Assembly (NCBI GenBank): GCA_022764275.1
Contig: JALERH010000122.1
Coordinates: forward strand, 1 to 46,019
From: Blautia sp.
GTDB lineage: Bacteria; Bacillota; Clostridia; Lachnospirales; Lachnospiraceae
Direction of reading: 5' to 3'
Length of the DNA stretch: 46,019 nucleotides
A program made the translations under genes and the position numbers. Positions 1 to 7,567 of this stretch are shown one piece after another. Below the pieces are notes generated by a model. It was not told where the DNA came from. It was given only the letters and a program-made list of their open reading frames with translations, and made no database searches. How positions within the stretch are numbered: position 1 is the first letter of the stretch; every line of letters starts with the position of its first letter.

Positions 1-105
1 AAGGAAGAAGACATCAAGGATGTAAAAGTTTACATTAAACCAGAAGAAGGCAAAGCATATTACGTAGTAAACGGCGAGTCTGAGGGCAGCTTTATCGAGC
101 TGTAA
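1..105 (+). CDS. C-terminal end of a small conserved protein (DUF6465-like)
   Basis: The last 34 codons of a gene that starts before the window, read in frame from base 1 and ending in TAA. The visible tail contains VKVYIKPEEGKAYYVVNGE, which resembles the C-terminus of small Lachnospiraceae proteins annotated as DUF6465. These have a basic low-complexity N-terminus and this short beta-rich end. No function is known to me for the family. The family call rests on recall of the tail only, because the N-terminus is off the window. Confidence 0.55.
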   Translation, partial: KEEDIKDVKVYIKPEEGKAYYVVNGESEGSFIEL

Positions 106-160
106 AATAACGGCCGAACCGGAGAATACATGTCGCAGGACATGCGTCCGGATCCATATC

Positions 161-203
161 AGCCCATAGGGAGCAACGTAAGTTCCTTATGGGCTATTTT
201 ACT
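161..203 (+). terminator. Rho-independent terminator
   Basis: An inverted repeat pairs AGCCCATAGGGA (161-172) with TCCTTATGGGCT (184-195), with one G-T pair, and is followed by a short TTTT. It lies between the partial gene and the PstS-like gene, so it probably ends the upstream transcript. The U-tract is short, so efficiency is uncertain. Confidence 0.6.
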
Positions 204-229
204 ATATATGGTGGGAGGAGATTTATTGT

Positions 230-1132
230 ATGAAAGGAAAGTATCTGGCATTATTATTGACTATCGTTGCGATGACAGGAGTGAATGCGACAATGCCATG
301 CCAGGCAGAGCAGACCACAGGAGGGAAAGAGGTTCAAAAACCTAAGATGACCTATGAAGAGTATCCCAGAATCGACGGTTCTCTTGCGTGCGTGCCTCTC
401 TGTGAAGCACTGGCAGTTGAGATGACAGGATGTACACAGGAACAGGCGGAAGAGACGATGGCGGATTTTACAAATACAAATCCCTGTTATCTGGAACTTG
501 CAAAGGGAAACCGTGATATTTTGCTGGCATACGAACCGGCAGACAGCACAAAGCAAGAGCTGGAGAATTATGAACCGCTTGAAATGTCACCTGTGGGGCA
601 GGATGCTCTTGTTTTTGTCGTAAACGAGGACAATCCCATAGAAAGTCTGACTACGGAACAGATTTTTGATATTTATACCGGAAAAATTACAAACTGGAAT
701 GAAGTGGGCGGGACAGACATGGAGATCCAAGCTTTTCAGAGGCCGGAAACAAGTGGCAGCCAGACGATGATGCGAAAGCTTCTGATCGGAGATGCTGCCA
801 TGGCGGAAGTTCAAAAAGAACAGATTGCCTCAGGCATGGATGACATTATCGAAGCTTTGAAACGCTATGACAATTCTGCGAATGCCCTTGGATACTCCGT
901 CTATTATTATGCGTCTGCAATGTTTCGGCAGCCGGGACTGAAATTTCTGGCAGTGGATGGCGTGGTTCCTTCGAATGAGACCATAAAATCAGGAGAATAT
1001 CCTCTTGTCAATGATTTTTATTGTGTCACCGGTGAACATTCTTCTCCAAAAGCAAAAGAAATAAAAGAATGGCTTTTGTCAGAAGAAGGACAGAGCTTTG
1101 TGGAGGGATGCGGTTATGTTCCGATTATATAA
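230..1132 (+). CDS. PstS-like phosphate/anion substrate-binding protein (orphan)
   Basis: A 300-residue exported solute-binding protein of the PBP-like family (PF12849). The N-terminus has a basic start and hydrophobic core (residues 2-25), a Sec signal that ends near CQA; I see no clear lipobox. The mature part keeps the PstS-type signatures YPRIDGS (about 44-50), the strand following VGQDALVFVV, and IYTGKITNWNEVGG, the loop that closes on the anion in PstS proteins. An RBS (GGAGGAG, 214-220) sits nine bases before the ATG. No pstC, pstA or pstB follows. Instead the gene overlaps by 17 bases the start of an exported propeller-like protein, so the two are probably translationally coupled. The ligand may be phosphate or another oxyanion. 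The lack of a permease suggests sensing or scavenging rather than a full transporter. Confidence 0.78.
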   Translation: MKGKYLALLLTIVAMTGVNATMPCQAEQTTGGKEVQKPKMTYEEYPRIDGSLACVPLCEALAVEMTGCTQEQAEETMADFTNTNPCYLELAKGNRDILLAYEPADSTKQELENYEPLEMSPVGQDALVFVVNEDNPIESLTTEQIFDIYTGKITNWNEVGGTDMEIQAFQRPETSGSQTMMRKLLIGDAAMAEVQKEQIASGMDDIIEALKRYDNSANALGYSVYYYASAMFRQPGLKFLAVDGVVPSNETIKSGEYPLVNDFYCVTGEHSSPKAKEIKEWLLSEEGQSFVEGCGYVPII

Positions 1133-2540
1133 GTATATGAAAAAGAGAATGCTCGTTCTTGCATGCCTGTGCCTGGTTTTTCCGACAGCAACCTGCATGG
1201 CGGCAGAAGAAAATGTAGAGAAGATATGTGAAGAAGATGAATATGTTTTACTCTCCTGCGGAGATAATTACGCGGAAATTTATGATAGAGACGGGAACCG
1301 CATAGGGCAGTGCCGGGCTTATCTGGACGAATTTCGCAGTGCATGTACCGTAAAGAATAATGAAATTGTGGTTTATTCCGATGGCATCAGCATCACGGCG
1401 TTCAGTATGTCGAAGCTTGAAAATATTCTGGATTTCCCGTCAGAAGAAAATAACATACAGGCTTTTGGTTCGGTATGTCTGGTGAGTGATCAAACGGTCC
1501 GAAGCTTCTCGCTTTATGATGATCAGGGTGCGCTTCTGTACCAGTCCGGCGAGAATATGTGGAGAGAAGGGGAATATGCTTATGAGAATCTGGCAGTTCT
1601 TGACAGCGGATATCTTTTGGGCATGAGTTTATGCAATGAGGAAAATGCTGCCCCGGAAAACGGCCCTGTATGGGTGAGTAAAGATGGCAGTGAAAGCCGC
1701 CAGATTACAGATGCCAGCCTTATTTCTGCCTTTTCAGACGGAAGGGTAAGCGGTTTTGGGGATATGCTTTTGATCAATGACTGGACATCCGGTTTGATTT
1801 CCCTTTATGATCTGGATGGAAACCTGCTGATGGACTCCCTGAATGGAACTGTCTATCCATATTCCGATAATATGACAGGATATTCCAACAATGCGGGCAT
1901 TATCATGGTAATGCAGGACGAAGACAATGTGCGGACATTTTATGACCGAAACCTTGACATCTGCGGTACTGCAGAGGTAACGGACAATGTTTATCCGGGT
2001 TATTGCAATGGCTTTTTGGAAGGTCTGACTTATGAGGAACTGGGCGGACTTGCATGTGACGGATTTGTGCTATATAATGGAGAAAGCTGGCAGCCGCTTG
2101 CAAAAGTGGAAGGCGGATATCAGGTTTATGCGGATGGAAAGCTGCAATTTGTACCTCTGTCTTCGGAAGAAACTCTGTATACTTTAAACGATGCTTATCT
2201 CACAGCAGGCTTTACAGAAGAAGGGAATTACTATGAGCGCCTTAAGAAGAGAAGCACCGGGGAAACTGTGGAGGAATCCAGATGGAACGAAGATGGCAGT
2301 GTAACCTTTTCTCTCGGCAAGGGATATTGTATTATTTCCAGATACTTTCAGTCCGGAGAAGAATATTCTGTTTCATCGGTAATTTATGACAACAATCGGG
2401 AAGAGTGCTTCCGCCTGGAGACTGCACAATGCCAGGTATGGAAAAATGGATATCTGCTTCTTAATCGCGGTGTATATACCGGAATTACTGACCGGAATGG
2501 AAACTGGGTAATAAAGACCACAGGAAACTGGAGTGAGTGA
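1116..2540 (+). CDS. Exported beta-propeller-like protein of unknown function
   Basis: A 474-residue protein. I chose ATG 1116 because GGAGGG at 1102-1107 lies nine bases upstream; an in-frame TTG at 1098 has no such site. The N-terminus (MFRLYKYMKKRM and then a hydrophobic stretch ending near TCMAA) is a Sec signal. The body has recurring short blocks of the type Y-D-x-D-G-N (for example IYDRDGNRIG, SLYDLDGNLL, YDRNLDICG, ITDRNGNWV), typical of propeller or WG-repeat blades. I see no catalytic motif. It starts inside the end of the PstS-like gene, so it is probably made with it and may act with it outside the membrane. That partnership is inferred from the overlap only. Confidence 0.6.
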   Translation: MFRLYKYMKKRMLVLACLCLVFPTATCMAAEENVEKICEEDEYVLLSCGDNYAEIYDRDGNRIGQCRAYLDEFRSACTVKNNEIVVYSDGISITAFSMSKLENILDFPSEENNIQAFGSVCLVSDQTVRSFSLYDDQGALLYQSGENMWREGEYAYENLAVLDSGYLLGMSLCNEENAAPENGPVWVSKDGSESRQITDASLISAFSDGRVSGFGDMLLINDWTSGLISLYDLDGNLLMDSLNGTVYPYSDNMTGYSNNAGIIMVMQDEDNVRTFYDRNLDICGTAEVTDNVYPGYCNGFLEGLTYEELGGLACDGFVLYNGESWQPLAKVEGGYQVYADGKLQFVPLSSEETLYTLNDAYLTAGFTEEGNYYERLKKRSTGETVEESRWNEDGSVTFSLGKGYCIISRYFQSGEEYSVSSVIYDNNREECFRLETAQCQVWKNGYLLLNRGVYTGITDRNGNWVIKTTGNWSE

Positions 2541-2598
2541 TCGCGTAAACGGCTTTTGCCAACAAGAATCAAACAAAAACAGAAAGAAGGAAACAAAC

Positions 2599-3216
2599 AT
2601 GATACAGGTAAACGCAATGGGCGATGCATGCCCCATCCCAGTGGTAAAAACAATGAAAGTTTTGAATGAGATAAAGGGGGCAGGAGAAGTAGAGGTACTG
2701 ATTGACAATGAGATCGCCGTACAGAACCTGACGAAAATGGCTAATCAGAGGAACTGTAAGGTACGTTCTGAAAAACTTGGGGAAGGACAGTACCGGGTGA
2801 TTATTACCGTGGAAGGAAAAATACAGGAATCCGATTCCACTGAGAGCATTGGGGAACAAACCTGTATCCCTGATGCGCGGAAAAATATAGTTGTTGTGAT
2901 TTCCTCCGAACAGATGGGGCAGGGAGACGGGGAACTGGGAAAAATCCTGATGAAAGGGTTTATTTATGCTCTGACGCAGCAGGACAGCCTTCCATCCACC
3001 ATCCTGTTCTATAACAGCGGCGCCAGACTGACCTGTGAAGATGCTCCCACACTGGAGGATCTGAAATCTCTGGAGGCCCAGGGCGTGGAAATCCTGACCT
3101 GCGGTACCTGTCTGAACCACTATGGCCTTACAGAAAAACTTCTGGTGGGGAGTGTCACCAATATGTATGTGATCACAGAAAAAATGACGCATGCCGACCT
3201 GATCGTAAAACCGTAA
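2599..3216 (+). CDS. yedF: YedF: sulfurtransferase-like selenium metabolism protein
   Basis: A 205-residue, two-domain protein. Residues 1-70 form a TusA-like domain with the Cys-Pro motif GDACPIPVVKT, whose cysteine carries persulfide sulfur in TusA. The C-terminal part is DsrE/F-like and contains LTCGTCLNHYGL, the pattern of the YedF family linked to selenium use. The ATG at 2599 is preceded by AGAAGG (2585-2590). An upstream in-frame GTG at 2533 overlaps the previous gene and lacks a ribosome site. It is followed after 13 bases by a DUF3343 Se/S-carrier-like gene, a pairing seen with selenium traits. selB and tRNA-Sec lie 24 kb away in this window, which fits. The substrate is not proven for the family. 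Confidence 0.85.
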   Translation: MIQVNAMGDACPIPVVKTMKVLNEIKGAGEVEVLIDNEIAVQNLTKMANQRNCKVRSEKLGEGQYRVIITVEGKIQESDSTESIGEQTCIPDARKNIVVVISSEQMGQGDGELGKILMKGFIYALTQQDSLPSTILFYNSGARLTCEDAPTLEDLKSLEAQGVEILTCGTCLNHYGLTEKLLVGSVTNMYVITEKMTHADLIVKP

Positions 3217-3229
3217 GGAAGAAATGGGT

Positions 3230-3478
3230 ATGCGTGAAAAAAAGAAATACCGGATCATTTCTTTTCACACCACGACAGAAGCCATAGCCATGGAGAAAAA
3301 GTGCGGGAAAATGCATATTCCGGGGAGACTGATTCCTACTCCCAGAGAAATTTCTGCAAGCTGTGGTCTTGCCTGGCGTATGACGGAAGAAGAGTATATG
3401 GCATATGAAGAGATAATAAATCAACTGGAATTGGAATACGATCAGTCAGTATGCCTGATGCTTTTACGATGGATATAA
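3230..3478 (+). CDS. DUF3343 putative Se/S carrier-like protein
   Basis: An 82-residue protein matching the DUF3343 (PF11823) pattern: an N-terminal strand (YRIISFHTTTEAIAMEKKC) followed by the diagnostic GRLIPTPREISASCGLAWR with its single conserved cysteine. It is thought to be a selenium or sulfur carrier, though the biochemistry is little studied. ATG 3230 is preferred because AGGAAG (3216-3221) is eight bases upstream. ATG 3224 would leave only two bases. It sits directly behind yedF and probably shares its transcript. The next 190 bases (3479-3668) hold no gene I recognise. Confidence 0.8.
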   Translation: MREKKKYRIISFHTTTEAIAMEKKCGKMHIPGRLIPTPREISASCGLAWRMTEEEYMAYEEIINQLELEYDQSVCLMLLRWI

Positions 3479-3668
3479 AAAAGAGGATTTCATAACTTGC
3501 CGTGGAGGAAAAGCAGCTTTGGTATCCGGTACGGATTTTAGTACACCAATGAAATTCCAAGGCTTCATATTCCTGCACTTTGTTAGGAAGAAAAAATTCC
3601 AGTGTTCATTTGACATTAAGGAGCAATGATGCTATGGTTCTCTATATAGAAAGGGAAGACAATCAGAT

Positions 3669-4351
3669 ATGAAAAGACAGCGTTTTGATTTATGGAAAGA
3701 AAGCGAATATATATATCCCATGGCTTTCGGCTTTGTACGCATCTTTGCGGCAGCATTTGTGTACATTTTGAGGATATAAAGGATGCAGAGTATGAAGGGA
3801 TTTCCAACCGTCCGGATGCCGCAATTCTGTCCTACCCGGTTATCACCTCGGGAGAATTTGCCCACCGGGATTCCTTCTGCGCACTGTTTGGAGAAAATCC
3901 TCCGGCAGAAAAACTTGAATATATGTCTCTGGAAAAACAGGTGAACGATACTACACCTCCATGTTTTCTTTGGCAGACTGTAACGGACAACACTGTTCCC
4001 GTAGAGAACAGCTATCTCATGGCAGAGGCGCTTCGCAGACAGGGAATTTCATCTGCACATCATGTATTTTCCAGCGGAAAGCATGGACTGTCACTTGCAA
4101 ATGAAGCCTGGGCGAATGGAGAGTACGGGGAAACCGATACCATGGAACAGATCAACCGTACCGTGCAGTGTATCAAGGAAGGAAAACTGCCTCTTCCAGA
4201 GGAAGTGCGGCAGCAGATTCTGGATGCCTTTGATTATGATGAAGAAAAAGGAAAAGAGGCACTGAAGCAAAATATTCCCAATAAAGAAGCTGCAATCTGG
4301 CCGGTACTGGCAGATGAGTGGCTGAAAGGCATTTTTGCTATACGGAAGTGA
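3669..4351 (+). pseudogene. Alpha/beta hydrolase (acetyl-esterase-like) with an internal deletion
   Basis: Two pieces of one esterase-like gene lie in different frames. From ATG 3669 one reads MKRQRFDLWKESEYIYPMA and then GFV, the usual N-terminus of this Lachnospiraceae hydrolase family, but that frame stops at 3774-3776. From about 3740 the C-terminal half continues in another frame: HLCGSICVHFEDIKD, then the acid-residue region WQTVTDNTVPVENS and the histidine region SSGKHGLSLAN, to the stop at 4351. The middle, which would carry the oxyanion-hole region and the GxSxG nucleophile, is missing. A 219-residue ORF starting at 3692 is open, but without the nucleophile it should not be an active esterase. 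The exact junction (about 3735-3745) and the size of the loss need a homologue to define. Confidence 0.72.
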
Positions 4352-4356
4352 GAAGT

Positions 4357-5313
4357 ATGAATGATATAAATGTAATATGTATCGGTTCCGCCGTGATGGA
4401 CATTACAGCCTATCCTGTAGGACAAAAGAACTCCTGGCAGGAAAAACAAAGAATTTCCTCTATCCGCATCCGCATAGGTGGTGATGCGGCAAACCAGAGT
4501 GTCCATCTGGCAGACCTGGGAATAGATACGGCGCTTGCGGCATGCGTGGGAGATGACGAAAATGGCCGGATTCTTCGCAATACGCTGAAGGAGAGAGGTG
4601 TCAATACTGCTTTTATAAAAGTAAAAAATGACTGGGAAACCGGGACTGCACTCGTTCTGACAGATGAAGCAGGGGAGCGGCATATCTTTTCCGTACAGGG
4701 AGCACACAGTACAATATCAAAAGACGACCTTCCCGAAATCCCAGAATTTTGTAAGGCCATTTCTCTTGCCAGTCTTTTTTCTATGCCCCAGCTGGAGCGT
4801 GATGGACTTCTGGTATATTTAAAAGAAGCAAAGAAAAAGGGAATTCCTGTTTTTGCAGACCTTGCAAGTGACAAACAGAAACAGGGACTTACCGGGATTC
4901 AGAAATTCCTTCCATATATAGACTATTTTTTGCCAAGTCTGTATGATGCCCTTGCCATGACAGGAGCAGCAGATGCACAGGAAGCAGCAGAGAAATACAG
5001 AAGTCTGGGAGTAAAGTGTGTCGTCATAAAATGCGGCAAAGACGGATGCTATTATGCAGCAGGCAAACAATGCGGACACATTCCTGCACCATCCGTCCAT
5101 CCGGCAGATACCACAGGAGCAGGCGACTGTATGTCAGCACTTTTTATAAGCCGGATCTTAAAGGGATATAGTGTGGAAGCTGCCTGCAGATTTGCCTGTG
5201 CAGGAGCCACCTACAGCACACTGTTTCCGGGAGCTGCAGAGGAGAAGCTTACAGAAAATCGTATATCAGAATTCTATTCACAAACAAAAAAAGGAGCAGA
5301 TATCTATGAATAG
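4357..5313 (+). CDS. PfkB/ribokinase-family sugar or nucleoside kinase
   Basis: A 318-residue kinase of the PfkB family (PF00294). It has the N-terminal pattern ICIGSAVMDI, the substrate-side GGDAANQS motif (about residues 44-51), and the C-terminal signature DTTGAGDCMSALF, in which the aspartate of GAGD is the catalytic base and the GAG forms the anion hole. The start at ATG 4357 is the first with family alignment; the GTG at 4318 lies inside the preceding broken gene. The substrate is unclear: ribokinase, fructokinase and nucleoside kinase share these motifs. Its stop overlaps the start of the next hydrolase by eight bases, so both are probably translated together. Confidence 0.85.
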   Translation: MNDINVICIGSAVMDITAYPVGQKNSWQEKQRISSIRIRIGGDAANQSVHLADLGIDTALAACVGDDENGRILRNTLKERGVNTAFIKVKNDWETGTALVLTDEAGERHIFSVQGAHSTISKDDLPEIPEFCKAISLASLFSMPQLERDGLLVYLKEAKKKGIPVFADLASDKQKQGLTGIQKFLPYIDYFLPSLYDALAMTGAADAQEAAEKYRSLGVKCVVIKCGKDGCYYAAGKQCGHIPAPSVHPADTTGAGDCMSALFISRILKGYSVEAACRFACAGATYSTLFPGAAEEKLTENRISEFYSQTKKGADIYE

Positions 5314-5878
5314 CACAGAAAAACATTCAGACAAAATAGCGGTCCTCTTTCCAGGAATCGGCTATACCTGTGACAAACCGCTTTTGTATTATTCAGGGAA
5401 GCTTGCTGCCCGAAACGGTTACGAGATCGTACCCGTGCCTTATGGCAATTTTCCATCCGGCGTAAAAGGGAACCGTGAAAAAATGGAGCAGGCATTTTAC
5501 AGCGCACTGGAGCAAGCCGAAGAGATTTTACAGAACATCGACTGGAAACAATATTCGGAAATCCTTTTCTTTTCCAAAAGCGTCGGAACCATTGTTTCCA
5601 GTGCGTATGCCCGAAAGCACCAGCTGTCGGTAAAAAATATTCTTCTGACACCAGTGAAAGATACCTTTTCTTTTGCAGACGGCAATTCCATCGCTTTTCA
5701 TGGAACATCAGACCCATGGGCTGAAACAGAAGACATTGCAGAGAGCTGCAAAAAGCTGAACATTCCGTTGTATATCACGGATCATGCAAATCACTCTCTT
5801 GAAACGGGTGATGTGATGACGGATATCCGAAATCTGTCCCATGTCATGGAGGCGATTACGAAATTTATTTCCAAATAA
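5306..5878 (+). CDS. Small alpha/beta hydrolase-fold protein
   Basis: A 190-residue protein with a probable alpha/beta hydrolase fold. ATG 5306 has AAGGAG at 5291-5296. The segment ILFFSKSVGTIVSSAYA looks like the nucleophile elbow, but as S-K-S-V-G rather than the usual G-x-S-x-G. A later GTSDPWA supplies a candidate acid and DHANHSLE a candidate histidine. The N-terminal IAVLFPGIGYTCDKPLLYY fits the first strand and oxyanion loop. It overlaps the PfkB gene by eight bases, suggesting joint function, perhaps on a sugar ester or phosphorylated sugar metabolite. The substrate is unknown. Confidence 0.65.
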   Translation: MNSTEKHSDKIAVLFPGIGYTCDKPLLYYSGKLAARNGYEIVPVPYGNFPSGVKGNREKMEQAFYSALEQAEEILQNIDWKQYSEILFFSKSVGTIVSSAYARKHQLSVKNILLTPVKDTFSFADGNSIAFHGTSDPWAETEDIAESCKKLNIPLYITDHANHSLETGDVMTDIRNLSHVMEAITKFISK

Positions 5879-5931
5879 ACTTACACATTTTTTGAAAATC
5901 GTTAATAAGTCGGATACTCCAGGAGGACAAA

Positions 5932-6213
5932 ATGAACGTAATGCCTGTTTCTGAATTAATCGATAAGGTAACCGAAATCTGTAAGAAAAATGGAATAAAG
6001 AGGCTGGATCTGTTTGGGTCTTTTGCAACTGGTACGGCAACCCCGACAAGTGACATTGATTTTGTTGTCTATGGTTGTGAAAATCTGCTCCAATTAGAAG
6101 AGGAGCTTGCCGGAATCGATACACTTCGTAAAATAGATATTTTTGATTATGACAGTATAAATAATCCTTTTTTACTGGAGGACATAAAAAAATATGGAAA
6201 GCAAATATATTAA
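5932..6213 (+). CDS. MNT-type nucleotidyltransferase (MntA-like antitoxin)
   Basis: A 93-residue minimal nucleotidyltransferase. It shows the GSFATG motif followed by SDIDFVV (the two metal-binding aspartates) and a later KIDIFDYD that can supply the third acidic residue. In MntA/HepT systems such proteins AMPylate and so silence the HEPN partner. The ATG at 5932 has AGGAGGAC at 5921-5928. The stop lies 20 bases inside the following HEPN gene, a typical coupled arrangement. It could also be an uncharacterised housekeeping NTase/HEPN pair rather than a functional toxin-antitoxin; sequence alone does not decide. Confidence 0.85.
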   Translation: MNVMPVSELIDKVTEICKKNGIKRLDLFGSFATGTATPTSDIDFVVYGCENLLQLEEELAGIDTLRKIDIFDYDSINNPFLLEDIKKYGKQIY

Positions 6214-6595
6214 TCGTTATCATACCTTTTGTAAAAGCCTGAAAAATCTGGAAAAGAGCAGATTAGCGGATCCCAGGGCGGATTTTGTTCTGGAAGGAAC
6301 CGTACTGAATTTTAATCTTACTTTTGATATTGCCTGGAAAGTAATGAAAGATATTTTGGTTAAAAAACTTGGTATTCTTGACTTTGCAGTCGGTTCCCCG
6401 AGAGAAACTCTTCAGCAGGCATTTGTTAATAAAATCATTGACGATGATCAATGGATGCAGATGCTGCGTGTCAGAAATCAACTGGCACATGACTATGATG
6501 GGAGCTTTGCTTCGGAAAAATTCCAGGATATTATCAATGTATACTATCCATTGTTTGAAAAAATGAGAAAGCATGCAGAAAAATATTATCAGTAA
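6194..6595 (+). CDS. HEPN / NTase substrate-binding protein (HI0074-like toxin candidate)
   Basis: A 133-residue helical protein of the nucleotidyltransferase substrate-binding family (PF08780, HI0074-like) in the HEPN clan. The stretch RNQLAHDY gives the R-x4-H-x-Y pattern (about residues 97-104). In HepT-type toxins this is the RNase site, and its tyrosine is the residue modified by MntA. LNFNLTFDIAWKVMKDIL near residues 37-54 matches the family's central helix. GGAGG at 6177-6181 is inside the upstream NTase gene, and the two genes overlap by 20 bases. A hairpin at 6625-6664 follows. Toxicity has not been shown for every HI0074-type member. Confidence 0.82.
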   Translation: MESKYINRYHTFCKSLKNLEKSRLADPRADFVLEGTVLNFNLTFDIAWKVMKDILVKKLGILDFAVGSPRETLQQAFVNKIIDDDQWMQMLRVRNQLAHDYDGSFASEKFQDIINVYYPLFEKMRKHAEKYYQ

Positions 6596-6624
6596 GAAGC
6601 TGAACGATCAGGAGACTGAATGAA

Positions 6625-6664
6625 TGGGGAGAGGTGTGGCTCGTATGAGTCACACCTCTCAAAA
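6625..6664. terminator. Perfect hairpin between convergent genes
   Basis: GAGAGGTGTG (6629-6638) pairs with CACACCTCTC (6651-6660). The inner GCTC/GAGT extends this to a 14-bp stem around a GTAT loop. It lies between the converging HEPN and SASP genes, where a shared terminator is expected. Neither side has a strong U-tract, so the terminator role is inferred from position. Confidence 0.55.
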
Positions 6665-6684
6665 TCACATCAGATCACATCAGC

Positions 6685-6921
6685 TTACATCTGCTGGCCG
6701 CCCATGCCGCCCTGACCCTGGGACATCTGTCTTTCCTGTGCTTCGATCATTTTCTTAACCATATATCCGCCTACACTTCCGTTCTGTTTGGAAGTCAGGT
6801 TTCCGTTGTAGCCGTCTGTAAGCGGTACGCCCAGTTCGTTTGCAACTTCAAATTTGAAACGGTCCAATGCACCTTTTGCTTCCGGCACAACTGCTCTGTT
6901 AGAAGAAGTGTTGTTTGACAT
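6685..6921 (-). CDS. Alpha/beta-type small acid-soluble spore protein (SASP)
   Basis: A 78-residue SASP. The conserved block ALDRFKFEVANELGV carries the GPR protease cleavage region (E-V-A), and LTSKQNGSVGGYMVKKMIE is the second DNA-binding motif. These proteins coat and protect spore DNA and are degraded for amino acids at germination. The C-terminus ends in a Gly/Met/Gln tail. AAGGAGG lies just upstream of the ATG. A CATACTA sequence 47-53 bases upstream matches a sigma-G -10 element, as expected for forespore expression. This is strong evidence that the host sporulates. Confidence 0.95.
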   Translation of the reverse strand: MSNNTSSNRAVVPEAKGALDRFKFEVANELGVPLTDGYNGNLTSKQNGSVGGYMVKKMIEAQERQMSQGQGGMGGQQM

Positions 6922-6967
6922 TTTGATTTCCTCCTTGGTTGTTTGCTTTGTTTTGATGTTACAATGC

Positions 6968-6974
6968 TAGTATG
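6968..6974 (-). promoter_or_regulatory. Sigma-G-like -10 element for the SASP gene
   Basis: On the minus strand this reads CATACTA, the consensus forespore sigma-G -10. No convincing -35 stands at the usual 17-18 bp; the best nearby match (TGTATT, 6994-6989) is 14 bp away. The call rests on the -10 match and on the downstream gene being a SASP. Confidence 0.45.
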
Positions 6975-7075
6975 TGAAAAACAGATAAAAATACACTAGA
7001 AGTTCTTTCATCTATTGGCAGAAATATGAAAAATATTAACTTTCTATGAATTTTGTATAATTATGTAATATTTAA

Positions 7076-7104
7076 TTGCACTTCTTTTGGCTATTTGTTA
7101 TAAT
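7076..7104 (+). promoter_or_regulatory. Sigma-A promoter of the mgsA operon
   Basis: TTGCAC (7076-7081), a 17-base spacer and TATAAT (7099-7104), 68 bases before the mgsA start. The flanking DNA is AT-rich. It is the only good promoter ahead of the mgsA-rsmD-coaD run. Confidence 0.8.
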
Positions 7105-7171
7105 GTTTCGGAGAACAAAATTTATTTTATCAAGAACAGAAATGTAATGGTGAAAATGGGAGAGGTGAACT

Positions 7172-7567
7172 ATGAATTTAGGTATCATTGCACACAATAG
7201 TAAAAAAGTTCTCATTGAAGATTTCTGTATCGCCTATAAAAATATTCTCGCGAAGCACGAGGTTTATGCCACCGGAACCACCGGACGAAGAATAGAAGAG
7301 GCGACCAGCCTTCATGTACACAAATTTCTGGCAGGCAGCATTGGTGGAGATAAGCAGTTTATGGAAATGGTTGAGCGCCAGGATCTGGATATGGTGATCC
7401 TGTTCTATAATCCTGTTATGATCGACCCGAAAGAGCCTGATATTACCGCAATTGTGAGACGCTGTGACCAGTATAATATTCCGGTAGCGACCAATATCGC
7501 CACCGCAGAGCTTCTGATACTCGGCCTGGCCCGCGGCGATCTGGATTGGAGACTTAATCTGAAATGA
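7172..7567 (+). CDS. mgsA: Methylglyoxal synthase
   Basis: A 131-residue cytoplasmic enzyme that converts dihydroxyacetone phosphate to methylglyoxal and phosphate, a relief valve when sugar phosphates pile up. The start (MNLGIIAHNSKK), the phosphate-binding TGTTGRRIEEAT (about residues 34-45), the SIGGDKQ segment with the catalytic aspartate and DPKEPDI are all present. The length is near the family norm (about 130-150). GGGAGAGG precedes the ATG. Its last bases overlap the start of rsmD (ATGA), so the two are coupled. Confidence 0.93.
   Translation: MNLGIIAHNSKKVLIEDFCIAYKNILAKHEVYATGTTGRRIEEATSLHVHKFLAGSIGGDKQFMEMVERQDLDMVILFYNPVMIDPKEPDITAIVRRCDQYNIPVATNIATAELLILGLARGDLDWRLNLK

Noticed and set aside
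2569-3258. 229-residue minus-strand ORF
   Set aside because: Antisense shadow of yedF; composition is that of a reversed coding strand.
3479-3668. Short minus-strand reading frames in the gap before the broken hydrolase
   Set aside because: One frame reads MKPWNFIGVLKSVPDTKAA, but it has no ribosome site, no recognisable family and no clear gene end; I could not support a gene or a remnant.
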